From Uliginosibacterium paludis (GTDB taxonomy: Bacteria; Pseudomonadota; Gammaproteobacteria; Burkholderiales; Rhodocyclaceae), in contig NZ_JBDIVF010000007.1 of assembly GCF_039631355.1 (NCBI RefSeq), forward strand, positions 62,001-126,000: a DNA stretch of 64,000 bases. Reading direction: 5' to 3'. Shown in pieces: positions 1-9,112 of the stretch. The position numbers and the translations under genes were made by a program. Numbering within the stretch: the first letter of the stretch is position 1; each line of letters begins with the position of its first letter. Below the pieces are notes generated by a model. That model was not told the origin of the DNA, made no database searches, and was given only the letters and a program-made list of their open reading frames with translations.

Positions 1-520
1 CCACGTCATGCAGGTTGGCGATGATCGCCGACACCGCGAAGCGCCACTCGAAGCGGAATGCCAGATAGATCACGATGCCCAGGATCACGACCAGCAGCGC
101 CATGGCGCCGTCGCTGGCGAGCTCCTCGCCGACCTGAGGTCCGACGAATTCGACCCGGCGCAGATCGGCTTTCGGGCCTTGCACGCTGGCGAGCGTGTCC
201 ATGACCTTGACCGATACCGCGTTCGAGTTTTCGGCCTGGCGGTTCGGCACGCGGATCATGATGTCACGCGAGCTGCCGAAAGCCTGGACCTGAGCGTCGA
301 CATAACCGGCCTTGCCCAGTGCGCTGCGCAACTGCTCGAGCTGCGGGGCTTCGCTGTAGGTGACTTCCATGACCGTGCCGCCGGTGAATTCGACCGACAG
401 ATGCAGACCACGGTGGAACAGGAAGAAAACCGCCAGCAGGAAGGTGGCCAACGAAATGACGTTGAACACCAGCGCATGGCGCATGAACGGGATGTCTTTC
501 TTGATGCGGAACAGTTCCAT
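1..520 (-). CDS. secF: Protein translocase subunit SecF (3' end outside window)
   Basis: SecF partners SecD in the inner membrane and uses the proton-motive force to complete Sec-dependent export. Only the first ~173 codons are present; the gene runs off the left edge. The start is the ATG at 520 (MELFRIKKDIPF), followed by a first membrane segment and the periplasmic region with the family motif VEFTGGT. A second hydrophobic stretch (MALLVVILGIVIYLAF) begins near the edge. It lies 18 nt after the secD stop on the same strand, the normal yajC-secD-secF operon. Identification is firm from sequence and context. Confidence 0.95.
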   Translation of the reverse strand, partial: MELFRIKKDIPFMRHALVFNVISLATFLLAVFFLFHRGLHLSVEFTGGTVMEVTYSEAPQLEQLRSALGKAGYVDAQVQAFGSSRDIMIRVPNRQAENSNAVSVKVMDTLASVQGPKADLRRVEFVGPQVGEELASDGAMALLVVILGIVIYLAFRFEWRFAVSAIIANLHDV

Positions 521-538
521 GTTTCTCTTCCCGTTTCC

Positions 539-2386
539 TTACTTCGCCTGCACGCGCCAGATCTGGCCGATGGCCAGCTTCTCGAGCTTGCGGCGGTTGC
601 CGTAGATGAAGTTGGTGATCATGCGCGAGACCAGCACCGAGCTGAACATCGAGGTCAGGATGCCCAGGCAGTGGACCACGGCGAATCCCTTGACCGGCCC
701 TGACCCGAAGGCCAGCAGTGCAATACCGGCGATCAGCGTGGTGATGTTGGAGTCCAGAATGGTGTCGAAGGCGTGGCGGTAGCCCAGATCGATGGCCGCC
801 TGAGGCGAGGCGCCGTTGCGAAGTTCTTCGCGGATACGCTCGTTGATCAGCACGTTCGAGTCGATTGCCATGCCGAGCGTCAGCGCGATGGCCGCGATGC
901 CAGGCAGGGTCAGTGTGGCCTGGAACAGCGACAGCAGCGCGATCAGGAGCAGCACGTTGGCAGACAGCGCGATCGTCGAGATCAGACCGAACAGCACGTA
1001 GTAGACGCACATGAACGCCGCGATCGCCACGAAGCCCCACAGCGTGGAGTCAAAGCCCTTCTTGATGTTCTCGGCGCCCAGCGATGGGCCGATCGTGCGT
1101 TCCTCGATGATGTCCATCGGCGCCGCCAGCGAACCGGAGCGGATCAGGATCGCGAGCCGGTTCGCGTCTTCGGTGCTGAACGCGCCCGAGATCTGGAACT
1201 GGTTGCCGAATTCGCCCTGGATGGTGGCAACCGAGATGGCTTCACCCTTGCCTTTTTCAAACAGGATGATGGCCATGCGCTTCTTCAGGTTCTCGCGCGT
1301 GGTGTCCCGCATGATGCGGCCACCGGCGGTGTCGAGGCGGACCGAGACCACCGGCTGGTGGCTTTGCGAATCGAAGGAAGCCTGAGCGCCGACGAAGCGG
1401 TCGCCGGTCAGAACGACCTGCTTCTTGGTGGCAACCGGGTAGGGTTGGCCATCGCGGATTTCGTTGAAAACGTCGGCGCCCACCGGCTGCAGCGGGTTCA
1501 CGTCTTCAGCGACCATGCGTACCTGCAGCGTGGCGGTACGGCCGATCAGGTCCTTGGCCTTGGCTACGTCCTGCACGCCGGGCAGCTGGACCACGATGCG
1601 GTCCGCTCCCTGCTGCTGGATCACCGGCTCGGCAACGCCCAGCTCGTTGACCCGGTTGTGCAGGGTGACCATGTTCTGCTTGACGGCTTCGGTCTGGATC
1701 GTGCGACGCCCTTGCTCGGTCAGTGCTCCGACCAGAACGAAATCTTCGCCATCCTGACGCTCGGTGAGACCGAGTTCGCTGCCGCGTGCGTCACGGATCA
1801 GGCTGCGTGCCTTGTCACGGTCGTCTGCACTGCGCAGGCGGACGACGATGGTTTCGCCGTCGCGGGTGATGCCGCCATGGCGGAGATTCTTTTCACGCAG
1901 CAGGCTGCGCAGGTCGCCCGCAGTGGCGTCCATCTGCTTGGTGACAGCGCCCTTCATGTCAACCTGGAGCAGGAAATGCACGCCGCCCCGCAGGTCAAGA
2001 CCCAGGTACATCGGCAGCGCGCCGATCGAGGTGAGCCATTGCGGGCTGGCCGAGAGCAGGTTCAGCGCCACCACATAGGAGGCGTCTTGCGGGTCGGGGT
2101 TGAGCGTGTGCTCGATGATGTCGCGCGCCTTGAGCTGGGTGTCTTCATTGCCCAGACGCACACGCAGGCCGCCCTGATCGCGGATCAGGCCGGTCGGCTG
2201 GATGCTGGCTGCAGACAGCGCTGCCAGTACGCGTTGTTCGGTGGTGGCATCGACCTTGACGGTCGAGCGTGCCGCAGAGACCTGCACGGCAGGGACTTCA
2301 CCGTAGAAGTTCGGCAGCGTGTAGAGCAGACCCAGGATCAGCACGATGGCGATCAGCAGGTTCTTCCAGAGCGGATAACGGTTCAT
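539..2386 (-). CDS. secD: Protein translocase subunit SecD
   Basis: SecD is the large partner of SecF and pulls translocating protein across the inner membrane. The 615-residue product has an N-terminal membrane segment (residues ~8-25), the family signature LGLDLRGG around residue 130, a large periplasmic P1 region, and a C-terminal block of membrane segments with the conserved GMAIDSNVLI region. Length matches proteobacterial SecD. It sits between yajC and secF on the minus strand. The 55-nt gap from yajC contains a GC-rich hairpin, so yajC and secD may be partly uncoupled. Confidence 0.97.
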   Translation of the reverse strand: MNRYPLWKNLLIAIVLILGLLYTLPNFYGEVPAVQVSAARSTVKVDATTEQRVLAALSAASIQPTGLIRDQGGLRVRLGNEDTQLKARDIIEHTLNPDPQDASYVVALNLLSASPQWLTSIGALPMYLGLDLRGGVHFLLQVDMKGAVTKQMDATAGDLRSLLREKNLRHGGITRDGETIVVRLRSADDRDKARSLIRDARGSELGLTERQDGEDFVLVGALTEQGRRTIQTEAVKQNMVTLHNRVNELGVAEPVIQQQGADRIVVQLPGVQDVAKAKDLIGRTATLQVRMVAEDVNPLQPVGADVFNEIRDGQPYPVATKKQVVLTGDRFVGAQASFDSQSHQPVVSVRLDTAGGRIMRDTTRENLKKRMAIILFEKGKGEAISVATIQGEFGNQFQISGAFSTEDANRLAILIRSGSLAAPMDIIEERTIGPSLGAENIKKGFDSTLWGFVAIAAFMCVYYVLFGLISTIALSANVLLLIALLSLFQATLTLPGIAAIALTLGMAIDSNVLINERIREELRNGASPQAAIDLGYRHAFDTILDSNITTLIAGIALLAFGSGPVKGFAVVHCLGILTSMFSSVLVSRMITNFIYGNRRKLEKLAIGQIWRVQAK

Positions 2387-2414
2387 GGTGACGGACGGTA
2401 TGGAATGAGACAGA

Positions 2415-2434
2415 ACGGGGGCTTGCGCCCCCGT
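2415..2434 (-). other. GC-rich hairpin between yajC and secD
   Basis: A perfect 8-bp stem (ACGGGGGC paired with GCCCCCGT) with a 4-nt loop lies just after the yajC stop. On the minus strand it is followed by TTCTGTC rather than a T-run. It is therefore more likely a partial terminator or mRNA-stabilising hairpin within the operon than a strong intrinsic terminator. Confidence 0.5.
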
Positions 2435-2441
2435 CGGTTCT

Positions 2442-2765
2442 TTACGCGCTCTTCAGTGTGCCCTTGGGCAGAACAGCGGCAATCGCCGGTTTCTGGACCG
2501 AAATCTCGACGCCGCTCGCGATTTCAACCTTGACGAAGTTCTCCCCGACGCTGGAGATCTTGCCGGCGATGCCGCCGTTGGTGATCACTTCGTCACCGGC
2601 TGCCAGCGCATCGATCAGGGCCTTGTGTTCCTTGGCCTTCTTCATCTGCGGACGGATCATCAGGAAGTAGAGCACCACGAACATCAGGAGCATGGGCAGC
2701 ATGCTCATCCAGCCCCCGGTGGGATCAGCCGCGCCGGCGGTCTGTGCGAATGCGTCGGAAATCAT
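2442..2765 (-). CDS. yajC: Sec translocase accessory subunit YajC
   Basis: YajC is a small inner-membrane protein that associates with SecDF. The product is 107 residues with one hydrophobic segment (MLPMLLMFVVLYFLMI, residues ~22-37), then a basic stretch and the soluble domain with the typical GDEVITNGGIAGKI motif. Length is normal. It is the first gene of the yajC-secD-secF unit, 75 nt after tgt, and a TATACT -10-like element lies in that gap. Confidence 0.96.
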   Translation of the reverse strand: MISDAFAQTAGAADPTGGWMSMLPMLLMFVVLYFLMIRPQMKKAKEHKALIDALAAGDEVITNGGIAGKISSVGENFVKVEIASGVEISVQKPAIAAVLPKGTLKSA

Positions 2766-2801
2766 TGTCTTCTCCGTAGATGAATTGAGATAAAGCGGAC
2801 G

Positions 2802-2807
2802 AGTATA
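2802..2807 (-). promoter_or_regulatory. Candidate -10 element of the yajC-secDF promoter
   Basis: On the minus strand TATACT occurs 36 nt before the yajC start, right after a GC-rich inverted repeat (CAGCCCC / GGGCTG, about 2808-2828) that may end the tgt transcript. No good -35 hexamer is visible at the usual spacing, so this is tentative. Confidence 0.4.
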
Positions 2808-2840
2808 GCAGCCCTCCAGCTGGGGCTGTCCGGGGTGAAA

Positions 2841-3950
2841 TCAAGCCCCGCGAGCACGATCAGACGCGAATCGCTGCTGGAAAGTTGCGTACTCGCCGGC
2901 GTCGATCGCCGCGCGGATGTCCCGCATCAGATCCTGGTAGTAATGAAGGTTGTGAATCGTCATCAGGCGCGGGCCGAGCATCTCCTGGGCGCGATCGAGG
3001 TGATGCAGGTAGGCGCGCGAGAAATGGCGACAGGTGTAGCAGCTGCAGTGCTCGTCGATCGGTCGTGTGTCCTGCTTGTGCTTGGCATTGCGGATCTTCA
3101 GGTCGCCCCAGCGGGTGAAGAGCCAGCCATTGCGTGCATTGCGCGTCGGCATCACGCAGTCGAACATGTCGACGCCCTGCGAAACGCCATAGACCAGATC
3201 TTCCGGCGTGCCGACGCCCATCAGGTAGTGCGGCTTGTCTGCAGGCAGACGCGGGCCGGTGTGGGCCAGCACGCGATAGAAGTCTTCCTTGGGCTCGCCG
3301 ACCGAGAGGCCGCCGATGGCATAGCCGTCGAAACCTATCTTTTCCAGACCGGCCTGCGACTCGTCGCGCAGGCTCTCGTACATGCCGCCCTGGACGATGC
3401 CGAACAGCGCGTTGCTGTTTGCCAGGCGATCATGCTCGTCACGCGACCGGCGTGCCCAGCGGGCCGACATGCGCATCGACTTTGCCGCCTCATCCACCGT
3501 GGCCGGGTAGGGCGTGCACTCATCGAAGATCATCACGATGTCGGAGTTCAGACCGTGCTGGATCTGCATCGAGATCTCGGGCGTGAGGAAGAGTTTGTCG
3601 CCATTGATCGGCGATGAGAACTTCACGCCTTCTTCGGTGATCTTGCGCAGCGCGCCGAGCGAAAAGACCTGGAAGCCGCCTGAGTCGGTGAGAATCGGCT
3701 TGTCCCAGCCCATGAATGCATGCAGGCCGCCGAATTTGCTGAACACTTCCAGGCCGGGGCGCAGCCAGAGGTGAAAGGTGTTGCCAAGGCAGATCTGGGC
3801 GCCGATGTCGTCCAGCTCATGCGGGCTCATCGCCTTGACCGTACCGTAAGTGCCGACCGGCATGAAGACCGGCGTTTCGACAATGCCGTGAGCAAGATGG
3901 AGGCGGCCGCGGCGCGCCTGGCCGCTGGTCTTGAGGAGTTCGAATTTCAT
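2841..3950 (-). CDS. tgt: Queuine tRNA-ribosyltransferase (TGT)
   Basis: Exchanges guanine-34 of GUN-anticodon tRNAs (Asp, Asn, His, Tyr) for preQ1, the base-swap step of queuosine synthesis, in the cytoplasm. The 369-residue product carries the catalytic-Asp motif ILTDSGGFQVFSL (~residue 90), the second Asp region DCVMPTRNARNG, and the zinc site CSCYTCRHFS near the C-terminus, all as in bacterial TGT. Its ATG shares one base with the queA stop (TGATG), so the two are translationally coupled. Length and start are standard. Confidence 0.97.
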   Translation of the reverse strand: MKFELLKTSGQARRGRLHLAHGIVETPVFMPVGTYGTVKAMSPHELDDIGAQICLGNTFHLWLRPGLEVFSKFGGLHAFMGWDKPILTDSGGFQVFSLGALRKITEEGVKFSSPINGDKLFLTPEISMQIQHGLNSDIVMIFDECTPYPATVDEAAKSMRMSARWARRSRDEHDRLANSNALFGIVQGGMYESLRDESQAGLEKIGFDGYAIGGLSVGEPKEDFYRVLAHTGPRLPADKPHYLMGVGTPEDLVYGVSQGVDMFDCVMPTRNARNGWLFTRWGDLKIRNAKHKQDTRPIDEHCSCYTCRHFSRAYLHHLDRAQEMLGPRLMTIHNLHYYQDLMRDIRAAIDAGEYATFQQRFASDRARGA

Positions 3951-4984
3951 CAGGAGTTTCTTTCGAGGAACATCGCATCGCCATAGCTGAAGAAGCGATA
4001 GCGTTGTGCCACAGCATGCGCATAGGCCTTGCGGATTGTATCCATCCCGGCGAGTGCCGAGACAAGCATCAGCAGCGTGGATTTCGGCAGATGGAAGTTG
4101 GTGATGAGCGCATCCGCAGCACGGAATGCATAGCCGGGCATGATGAAGATCCCCGTTTCTGCACTGCCCGCCACAAGCGCGCCTCCCTGCGCGGCAGACT
4201 CCAGCGCACGCAGCGAGGTTGTACCGACACAGATCACGCGTCCGCCTGCTGCGCGGGTCGCTGCGATCGCATCCACCGTGTCCTGCGGGATGCTGTAGAG
4301 CTCGCGGTGCATCTGGTGGCGAGAGAGATCGTGTTCGCGCACCGGCTGGAAGGTGCCCGCGCCGACATGCAGCGTCACGAAAGCGCGCCGGATGCCCTTG
4401 GCAGCCAGTGTCTCGAACAGTGCATCGTCAAAATGCAGACCGGCCGTGGGCGCTGCCACGCTGCCCAGTTCGCGGGCGTAAACCGTCTGGTAGCGGGTCT
4501 CGTCCGACGCATCGGCCGCGTGCTCGATATAGGGCGGCAGCGGCAGGCGACCGAAACGCTCGATGTAATTCACCGCCGTATCGTCTGCCGGAAAGCGAAG
4601 CTGGAAGAACTCGTTGTTCGCGCCCGCACGCCCCACCACCTCGACATCGAATGCGTCGGCCAGCCGGATGCGCGAGCCGGGCTTCGGAGACTTGCTCGCG
4701 CGGACCATCGCCATCACTTCGTGGTCGCCGACCGGCCGCTCGACCATCACCTCCACCTGCCCGCCGGTTTCCTTCTGACCAAAGAGCCGGGCATGCAATA
4801 CGCGGCTGTCATTGAAGACCAGCAGGTCTCCGGCACGCAGGAGTTCCGGCAGATCGCGGAACACGCGGTCCTGCAGCGAATCGCTGCGCGCTACAAGCAG
4901 ACGGGAGGCAGAACGGTCGGGCAATGCTGCCTGGGCAATGAGCTCCGGAGGCAGGTCGTAATCAAAATCGTCTAGGGTCAGCAT
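3950..4984 (-). CDS. queA: S-adenosylmethionine:tRNA ribosyltransferase-isomerase
   Basis: QueA transfers the ribosyl part of S-adenosylmethionine to preQ1-modified tRNA to make epoxyqueuosine, the step after TGT. The 344-residue product starts with the family pattern LDDFDYDLPPELIAQ. It contains FNDSRVLHARL, the conserved VAAPTAGLHF segment and TNFHLPKSTL. It is first in the queA-tgt pair and lies divergently from the tRNA-Leu promoter 54 nt away. Confidence 0.97.
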   Translation of the reverse strand: MLTLDDFDYDLPPELIAQAALPDRSASRLLVARSDSLQDRVFRDLPELLRAGDLLVFNDSRVLHARLFGQKETGGQVEVMVERPVGDHEVMAMVRASKSPKPGSRIRLADAFDVEVVGRAGANNEFFQLRFPADDTAVNYIERFGRLPLPPYIEHAADASDETRYQTVYARELGSVAAPTAGLHFDDALFETLAAKGIRRAFVTLHVGAGTFQPVREHDLSRHQMHRELYSIPQDTVDAIAATRAAGGRVICVGTTSLRALESAAQGGALVAGSAETGIFIMPGYAFRAADALITNFHLPKSTLLMLVSALAGMDTIRKAYAHAVAQRYRFFSYGDAMFLERNS

Positions 4985-4993
4985 GAATCCAGC

Positions 4994-5022
4994 TTGAGTT
5001 GCGGCAAGGCTTGGGCCATAAT
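4994..5022 (+). promoter_or_regulatory. Sigma-70 promoter of tRNA-Leu
   Basis: TTGAGT (4994-4999) and CATAAT (5017-5022) are separated by 17 nt. The -10 ends 16 nt before the first base of the mature tRNA, and a GC-rich discriminator (CCGCGCC) follows. Spacing and position fit a stable-RNA promoter. Confidence 0.7.
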
Positions 5023-5038
5023 CCGCGCCTCATCCCGT

Positions 5039-5123
5039 GCCGGGATGGCGGAATCGGTAGACGCAGCGGATTCAAAATCCGCCGCCGCAAGGTGTAAGGG
5101 TTCGAGTCCCTTTCCCGGCACCA
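5039..5123 (+). tRNA. tRNA-Leu (anticodon CAA)
   Basis: An 85-nt tRNA including the encoded CCA. The 7-bp acceptor stem pairs GCCGGGA with TCCCGGC. The anticodon arm has stem GCGGA/TCCGC and loop TTCAAAA, giving anticodon CAA (reads UUG). A long class II variable arm and the T-arm GGGTTCGAGTCCC are present. All structural elements expected for tRNA-Leu are seen. The DNA after its 3' end has lower GC, as often at tRNA-associated islands. Confidence 0.97.
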
Positions 5124-5699
5124 CTAGCTGCAGCAAGCCTTTGCAACATCTTGGGGTAGGTAAGTTCGTCCCGGATGATACCGGAAGATCCCGGGTTTCC
5201 TCGGTCAAATTTGACCAGAGTTGACCAAGCGAAGCTGCGGCTGACCCACAAGTTCCCTTGTTGAGCTCTTGCCTCCAACACTCGGCTGGTACTGTGTGGG
5301 AGTGGTCACCACCCCTGTTTATCTCCAGTGTAGATCTCACGACGCGACGGCTTACAGCGTGTGGTATTGGTCTTGTCCACGCAGCCTGGGTATCAGCTCG
5401 GTAAGTCATGAAAGTTCAGCACGCATAGCCTAGCTGCAAAGCTACCCGTCTAAAGCTCCCGCGCGTCATCCCAGATTGAGCTGCTGTGGCTTGAGTGTGC
5501 TGAGGGTGCGCTGGGTACTAATTTTGCAGAACGTTTCTGCTTAGTCACTTTGGCTGCACAGCAAGAAAGCCTGTCGCCTCCTCAAGCCTATCCCAACCTT
5601 TGCGCCCGGAATTCGGCCAAAGCGGACGATAAAACAACACTCCATGAACGACTGTTGAGCATCGACTAGCCGCCGTTCGCCCCTGCGAAGTGACTTGGC
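5124..5699. other. Non-coding region after tRNA-Leu
   Basis: No convincing gene on either strand. Open frames here are short and have no recognisable family. The region contains a perfect 14-bp palindrome, GGTCAAATTTGACC (5203-5216), followed by another TTGACC (5221-5226). Base composition is lower in GC than the flanking core genes. It may be the remnant junction of an insertion at the tRNA, but no integrase or duplicated tRNA end was found. Confidence 0.5.
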
Positions 5700-6929
5700 C
5701 TATACCGAGACACTTGCACGACGACCGACCTGTGATCGAGCAAGTGCCAGAATCGTCAAGAGAAGAGGGACCAGTGACAGCCAAAGCACAGTATTCCAGC
5801 CGTAGGCCGTAAGCACGCCACCTGAAAGAAAGGAGCCGAACGCCACAGTCCCGAATACGATGAAATCGTTGAACGACTGGACGCGGTTCTTTTCCTCGGG
5901 GAGATGGCATTCGAGGACAAGCGTTGACGCCCCGATAAAGCCGAAATTCCAGCCAATGCCGAGCAGAATGAGGGTCAGCCAGAAATGCGCAATGTCAGTA
6001 CCCATCAACCCGACCGCGATCGACAAACCCGTCAGCAACAGCCCAGCCATCACGACGCGCTGGGCACGGAAGCGAGTGATCAATCTGCCGGTGACGAAGC
6101 TGGGGGCATACATCGCGATGACATGCCACTGAATGCCAAGGTTGGAGGCGTCCTGCGCATGACCACACATGCGCATGGCCAAAGGCGCAGACGTCATGAG
6201 GAAATTCATCAGAAGATAGGACACCACGCTGCAACTCACAGCAGTCAGGAACAGGGGCTGGCGAACGATGACGCCGATTGGACGCCCGCCAGTGGCGTTG
6301 TTCCGCTCGGGTCTGGGCAGATGCACCCCCGCCAGGGTCAGCGCGGAGATCGCGGCTACAGCCGCCTGCGCCAGAAAGGTCCCTGCGAAGGTGTAAGGCA
6401 CCCAGAGATCCATTGAGTGAGTCACGAGCTGCGGCCCGATCACCCCCGCAAATATTCCTCCGGCCATGACAAAAGACAGGGCACGCGGCCGTTGATCCGG
6501 TGGAACACAGTCAGCTGCCGCAAAGCGGAATGAAATCACGACGGCAGCATAGGCTCCGCCAAAGAAGGTGGCCAAACAGAACAGCCAAAAGAGCCCCATC
6601 ACAACCGCCATGGCCGAAAGCAGGCCCACCAGAACACCGCACCCTGTTCCGATCATGAAGGTGACGCGGCGACCGTAGCGCTGGGCAATAGCACCGGCAG
6701 GAAGCGAACATGCGGCCATACCGATGACGAAAATCGTGATCGGGAGCGTTGCCAGGGCCTGATTGGGGGCGAGCATGTTGCCCACGATGGAGCCAGTGGC
6801 ATAGACGACGACAGCGTTTGCTCCCGAGAGAGCCTGTGCAGCAGTCAGTCTGACCACATTGCCTTTGGCGTGGGTGTAGAGGGCTTGCGGGAATTGCTCT
6901 ACCGAAGAGGAGGCAGGTGTATGTGACAT
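5700..6929 (-). CDS. MFS transporter, drug/metabolite exporter type
   Basis: A 409-residue major facilitator with about 12 hydrophobic segments. The loop 2-3 motif is present as GAIAQRYGRR, and a second loop has DQRPRALSFV. These indicate a proton-coupled transporter in the inner membrane, probably an exporter. Substrate cannot be told. It is last in a six-gene minus-strand operon; its ATG overlaps the preceding dehydrogenase stop by one base (TGATG). It may export a product of, or a toxic substrate for, the neighbouring oxidoreductases (inference). GC is lower than in the core genes to the left. Confidence 0.85.
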   Translation of the reverse strand: MSHTPASSSVEQFPQALYTHAKGNVVRLTAAQALSGANAVVVYATGSIVGNMLAPNQALATLPITIFVIGMAACSLPAGAIAQRYGRRVTFMIGTGCGVLVGLLSAMAVVMGLFWLFCLATFFGGAYAAVVISFRFAAADCVPPDQRPRALSFVMAGGIFAGVIGPQLVTHSMDLWVPYTFAGTFLAQAAVAAISALTLAGVHLPRPERNNATGGRPIGVIVRQPLFLTAVSCSVVSYLLMNFLMTSAPLAMRMCGHAQDASNLGIQWHVIAMYAPSFVTGRLITRFRAQRVVMAGLLLTGLSIAVGLMGTDIAHFWLTLILLGIGWNFGFIGASTLVLECHLPEEKNRVQSFNDFIVFGTVAFGSFLSGGVLTAYGWNTVLWLSLVPLLLTILALARSQVGRRASVSV

Positions 6930-7957
6930 CAGGTGTTGGCTTTCATTGTCAGAACCATCCGGAACTTCACGTCGCCGGATTTCATCTTCTGATAGGCATC
7001 GAATGCTTGTTCGAGCGGCAGGATCTCGATCCAGGGGCGGACATCGCTCAGAACGCTGAAGCCGAGTGCTTTCTCGTTCTCGTAAGGGGTGCCAGTGATC
7101 GAACCCAGCACGCTGCGCTCGCCGACGATCAGCTGACCTGCCGACAGCGCTAGCGGCGCTTTTCCGGCGCCGAGCAAGATCAACCGACCCTGTGGCGCCA
7201 GGCCGGACAACAGTGAGGATACGGCATCAGCCTGACCAACCGTGGTGATGATCGCTTGTGCGCCGCCCAAGGACTTCAGGCGGGCTGCTGCGTCTTCAGC
7301 ATGGCTATCAATATAGAGATGTGCTCCAAGCTGTCTAGCGTCTTCAGCGATATCCTCTCCACGCCCGACGGCGGCGACCCTGAAACCCATCCGGCGAGCG
7401 TATTGCAGCGCCATATGTCCGAGACCGCCGATACCCTGAATGGCGACGAGATCGCCGGCTTCTGCCCCGGATTTCTTAAGTGCGTTGAAAGTGGCAATCC
7501 CGGCGCAGAGGATGGGCGCCGCTTCCACGGCCTCCAGTTCCTCAGGAATCGACACCAGCCCCGTGCTGCGCGCCAGCATCATCTCGGCATAGCCACCATC
7601 ACCGGTGGAGCCTACAAACACTTGGTTCTCGCATAATTGGAATCTGCCTTGACGACACTGGCGGCATTCGTTGCAATGACCACCAAGGCGGCCAACGCCG
7701 ACACGTTGGCCTAGCCTCCAGCGCGTGGAGACGTTTTCGCCAATGGCGGCGATACGCCCCACAACCTCATGACCGGGCACACGCGGCGATTGCAAGGCTG
7801 TATCTACCCCCTCAATGTCGGCGATGTCAGCCCCACATATTCCGCAGGCCTCGACCTCGATCAGCACCTCTCCACTTTTGGGTATTGGGGTGTTTCGAGT
7901 GATGAGTTCCAGAGAGCCTGGGCGCGTGACTTGCATGGCGCGATAGGTCGGTTTCAA
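6929..7957 (-). CDS. Zinc-dependent alcohol dehydrogenase
   Basis: A medium-chain dehydrogenase/reductase oxidising an alcohol or reducing an aldehyde with NAD(P). The 342-residue product has the catalytic zinc motif CGICGAD, PGHEVVG, the four-Cys structural zinc lobe (CNECRQCRQGRFQLC) and the nucleotide-binding GIGGLGHMALQYA. The frame opens with a TTG at 7957 that overlaps the upstream stop as TTGA and has CTGGAG 8 nt before it. An ATG at 7936 is the alternative. Closest to the AdhP/cinnamyl-alcohol dehydrogenase branch; substrate unknown. Confidence 0.88.
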   Translation of the reverse strand: MKPTYRAMQVTRPGSLELITRNTPIPKSGEVLIEVEACGICGADIADIEGVDTALQSPRVPGHEVVGRIAAIGENVSTRWRLGQRVGVGRLGGHCNECRQCRQGRFQLCENQVFVGSTGDGGYAEMMLARSTGLVSIPEELEAVEAAPILCAGIATFNALKKSGAEAGDLVAIQGIGGLGHMALQYARRMGFRVAAVGRGEDIAEDARQLGAHLYIDSHAEDAAARLKSLGGAQAIITTVGQADAVSSLLSGLAPQGRLILLGAGKAPLALSAGQLIVGERSVLGSITGTPYENEKALGFSVLSDVRPWIEILPLEQAFDAYQKMKSGDVKFRMVLTMKANT

Positions 7958-9057
7958 TTCGTATGCTCCAGTAGCTTGAGAACTTCCAGCACAGCGTATT
8001 CGGCCGCTTCGACGGCGCCACTCAGATAACCCGGCTCCCGGCGTCCGGCTTCACTTCCTGCAAGCAGGATGCGGTTCTGCCATTCACCTGGAACCGGCGC
8101 AAGTCCGTCCGAAAATGGATGTCCACCTGCGCGGATGTCTTCATCGGTTGCGGTGAGCGGATCGGTTGCCCAGTCTTTGTACAAAGTTGCGCTGGGGCTG
8201 TTGGCCTGTGGTCCGAACAAACATGCGAGCTGACTGATGGACGCTTTAATGATGGCGTCCTGTCCGGCGCTGGCGCGCTGCCGGGCAGGAACTCCAACGA
8301 AGCCGAACAAGGCTGCTTTGCCGGTAGCTGTCGTCGCGTCGTGGATTTCGACGAGCGGACCGACCAGACTCTGAGCCATGCCGGAAAGCCCGGCGTCGCG
8401 CCAGAATGCGCGCTCGTAGAGTGCGAAGAATTTGGCGTGAGGCGCCATCCAGGTTGGCATATCTCGCCAGCTCCGGGCTGTTGCCGTATCGAGGGCGGGC
8501 GTGAAGACGACCGACGCCTCCAGCACGCGAGGTGGCAGGGCAAAAAGGACATGTGCGGCCTTCAGGCCGCGAGCCGTTCCTTGTGCATCGACAAAGCCGG
8601 CTTCGACAGCGGGGCCATCAAGGGTAACGTTCGTCACGCGCGTGCCAAGCTGGATGCGGGTTTCCGGAAGCTCGGAAGCCAGTGCGGAAATGATGCGGCC
8701 GACGCCTCCGATAAGACGCATCGATTCCGGCTCCTGCCGAATGCCCGGAAAGCGCCGCGGCGCTTCATCGTGCAGGCGCTGAAATACGCGATCACCCTCG
8801 CTGTGCTGCGCAAAGAAGGGCAGCCCGAGATCATCCACGAGATAACTCATGGCTGAGTGCATGCCAGGCCAGAACCATGAGGGACCAAGGTCGAAGCCAT
8901 CGTCCGACATCTCACCAGACGCGTCGACAGACAGAATTCTGCCACCGAGGCGATCGAGGGCCTCCAGAAGCTGAAAGTCGATTCCGGCCTGATGAAAATG
9001 GCGGGCAGCAGTCAGGCCGGCAAGCCCCCCTCCGACGATGACGACGGAACTCTTCAT
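7954..9057 (-). CDS. Flavin-containing amine oxidase-like oxidoreductase
   Basis: A 367-residue FAD enzyme of the amine oxidase/phytoene desaturase superfamily. It has the N-terminal dinucleotide motif IVGGGLAGLTAARHF, followed by LLEALDRLGGR, and a C-terminal FAD-contact region LLAGSEAGRREPGYLSGAVEAAE. These enzymes oxidise amines or CH-NH bonds with O2, but substrate cannot be assigned. It is slightly shorter than monoamine oxidases. It is fourth in the operon and overlaps the alcohol dehydrogenase by 4 nt. An amine to aldehyde to alcohol/acid route with the neighbouring dehydrogenase is plausible (inference). Confidence 0.82.
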   Translation of the reverse strand: MKSSVVIVGGGLAGLTAARHFHQAGIDFQLLEALDRLGGRILSVDASGEMSDDGFDLGPSWFWPGMHSAMSYLVDDLGLPFFAQHSEGDRVFQRLHDEAPRRFPGIRQEPESMRLIGGVGRIISALASELPETRIQLGTRVTNVTLDGPAVEAGFVDAQGTARGLKAAHVLFALPPRVLEASVVFTPALDTATARSWRDMPTWMAPHAKFFALYERAFWRDAGLSGMAQSLVGPLVEIHDATTATGKAALFGFVGVPARQRASAGQDAIIKASISQLACLFGPQANSPSATLYKDWATDPLTATDEDIRAGGHPFSDGLAPVPGEWQNRILLAGSEAGRREPGYLSGAVEAAEYAVLEVLKLLEHTN

Positions 9058-9112
9058 GATTTTCTTTCACTTGGGGCGAAGTGAGGAGCCAGAGGCTCCT
9101 CACACGCGGCGA

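Noticed and set aside
773..2533. 586-codon plus-strand frame opposite secD
   Set aside because: secD is certain on the minus strand; the plus-strand translation is Asp/Gln/Arg-rich with no motifs.
5203..5226. GGTCAAATTTGACC palindrome and extra TTGACC as an attachment site
   Set aside because: No matching copy was seen at the other end of the accessory block and no integrase is present, so calling it an att site is not supported.
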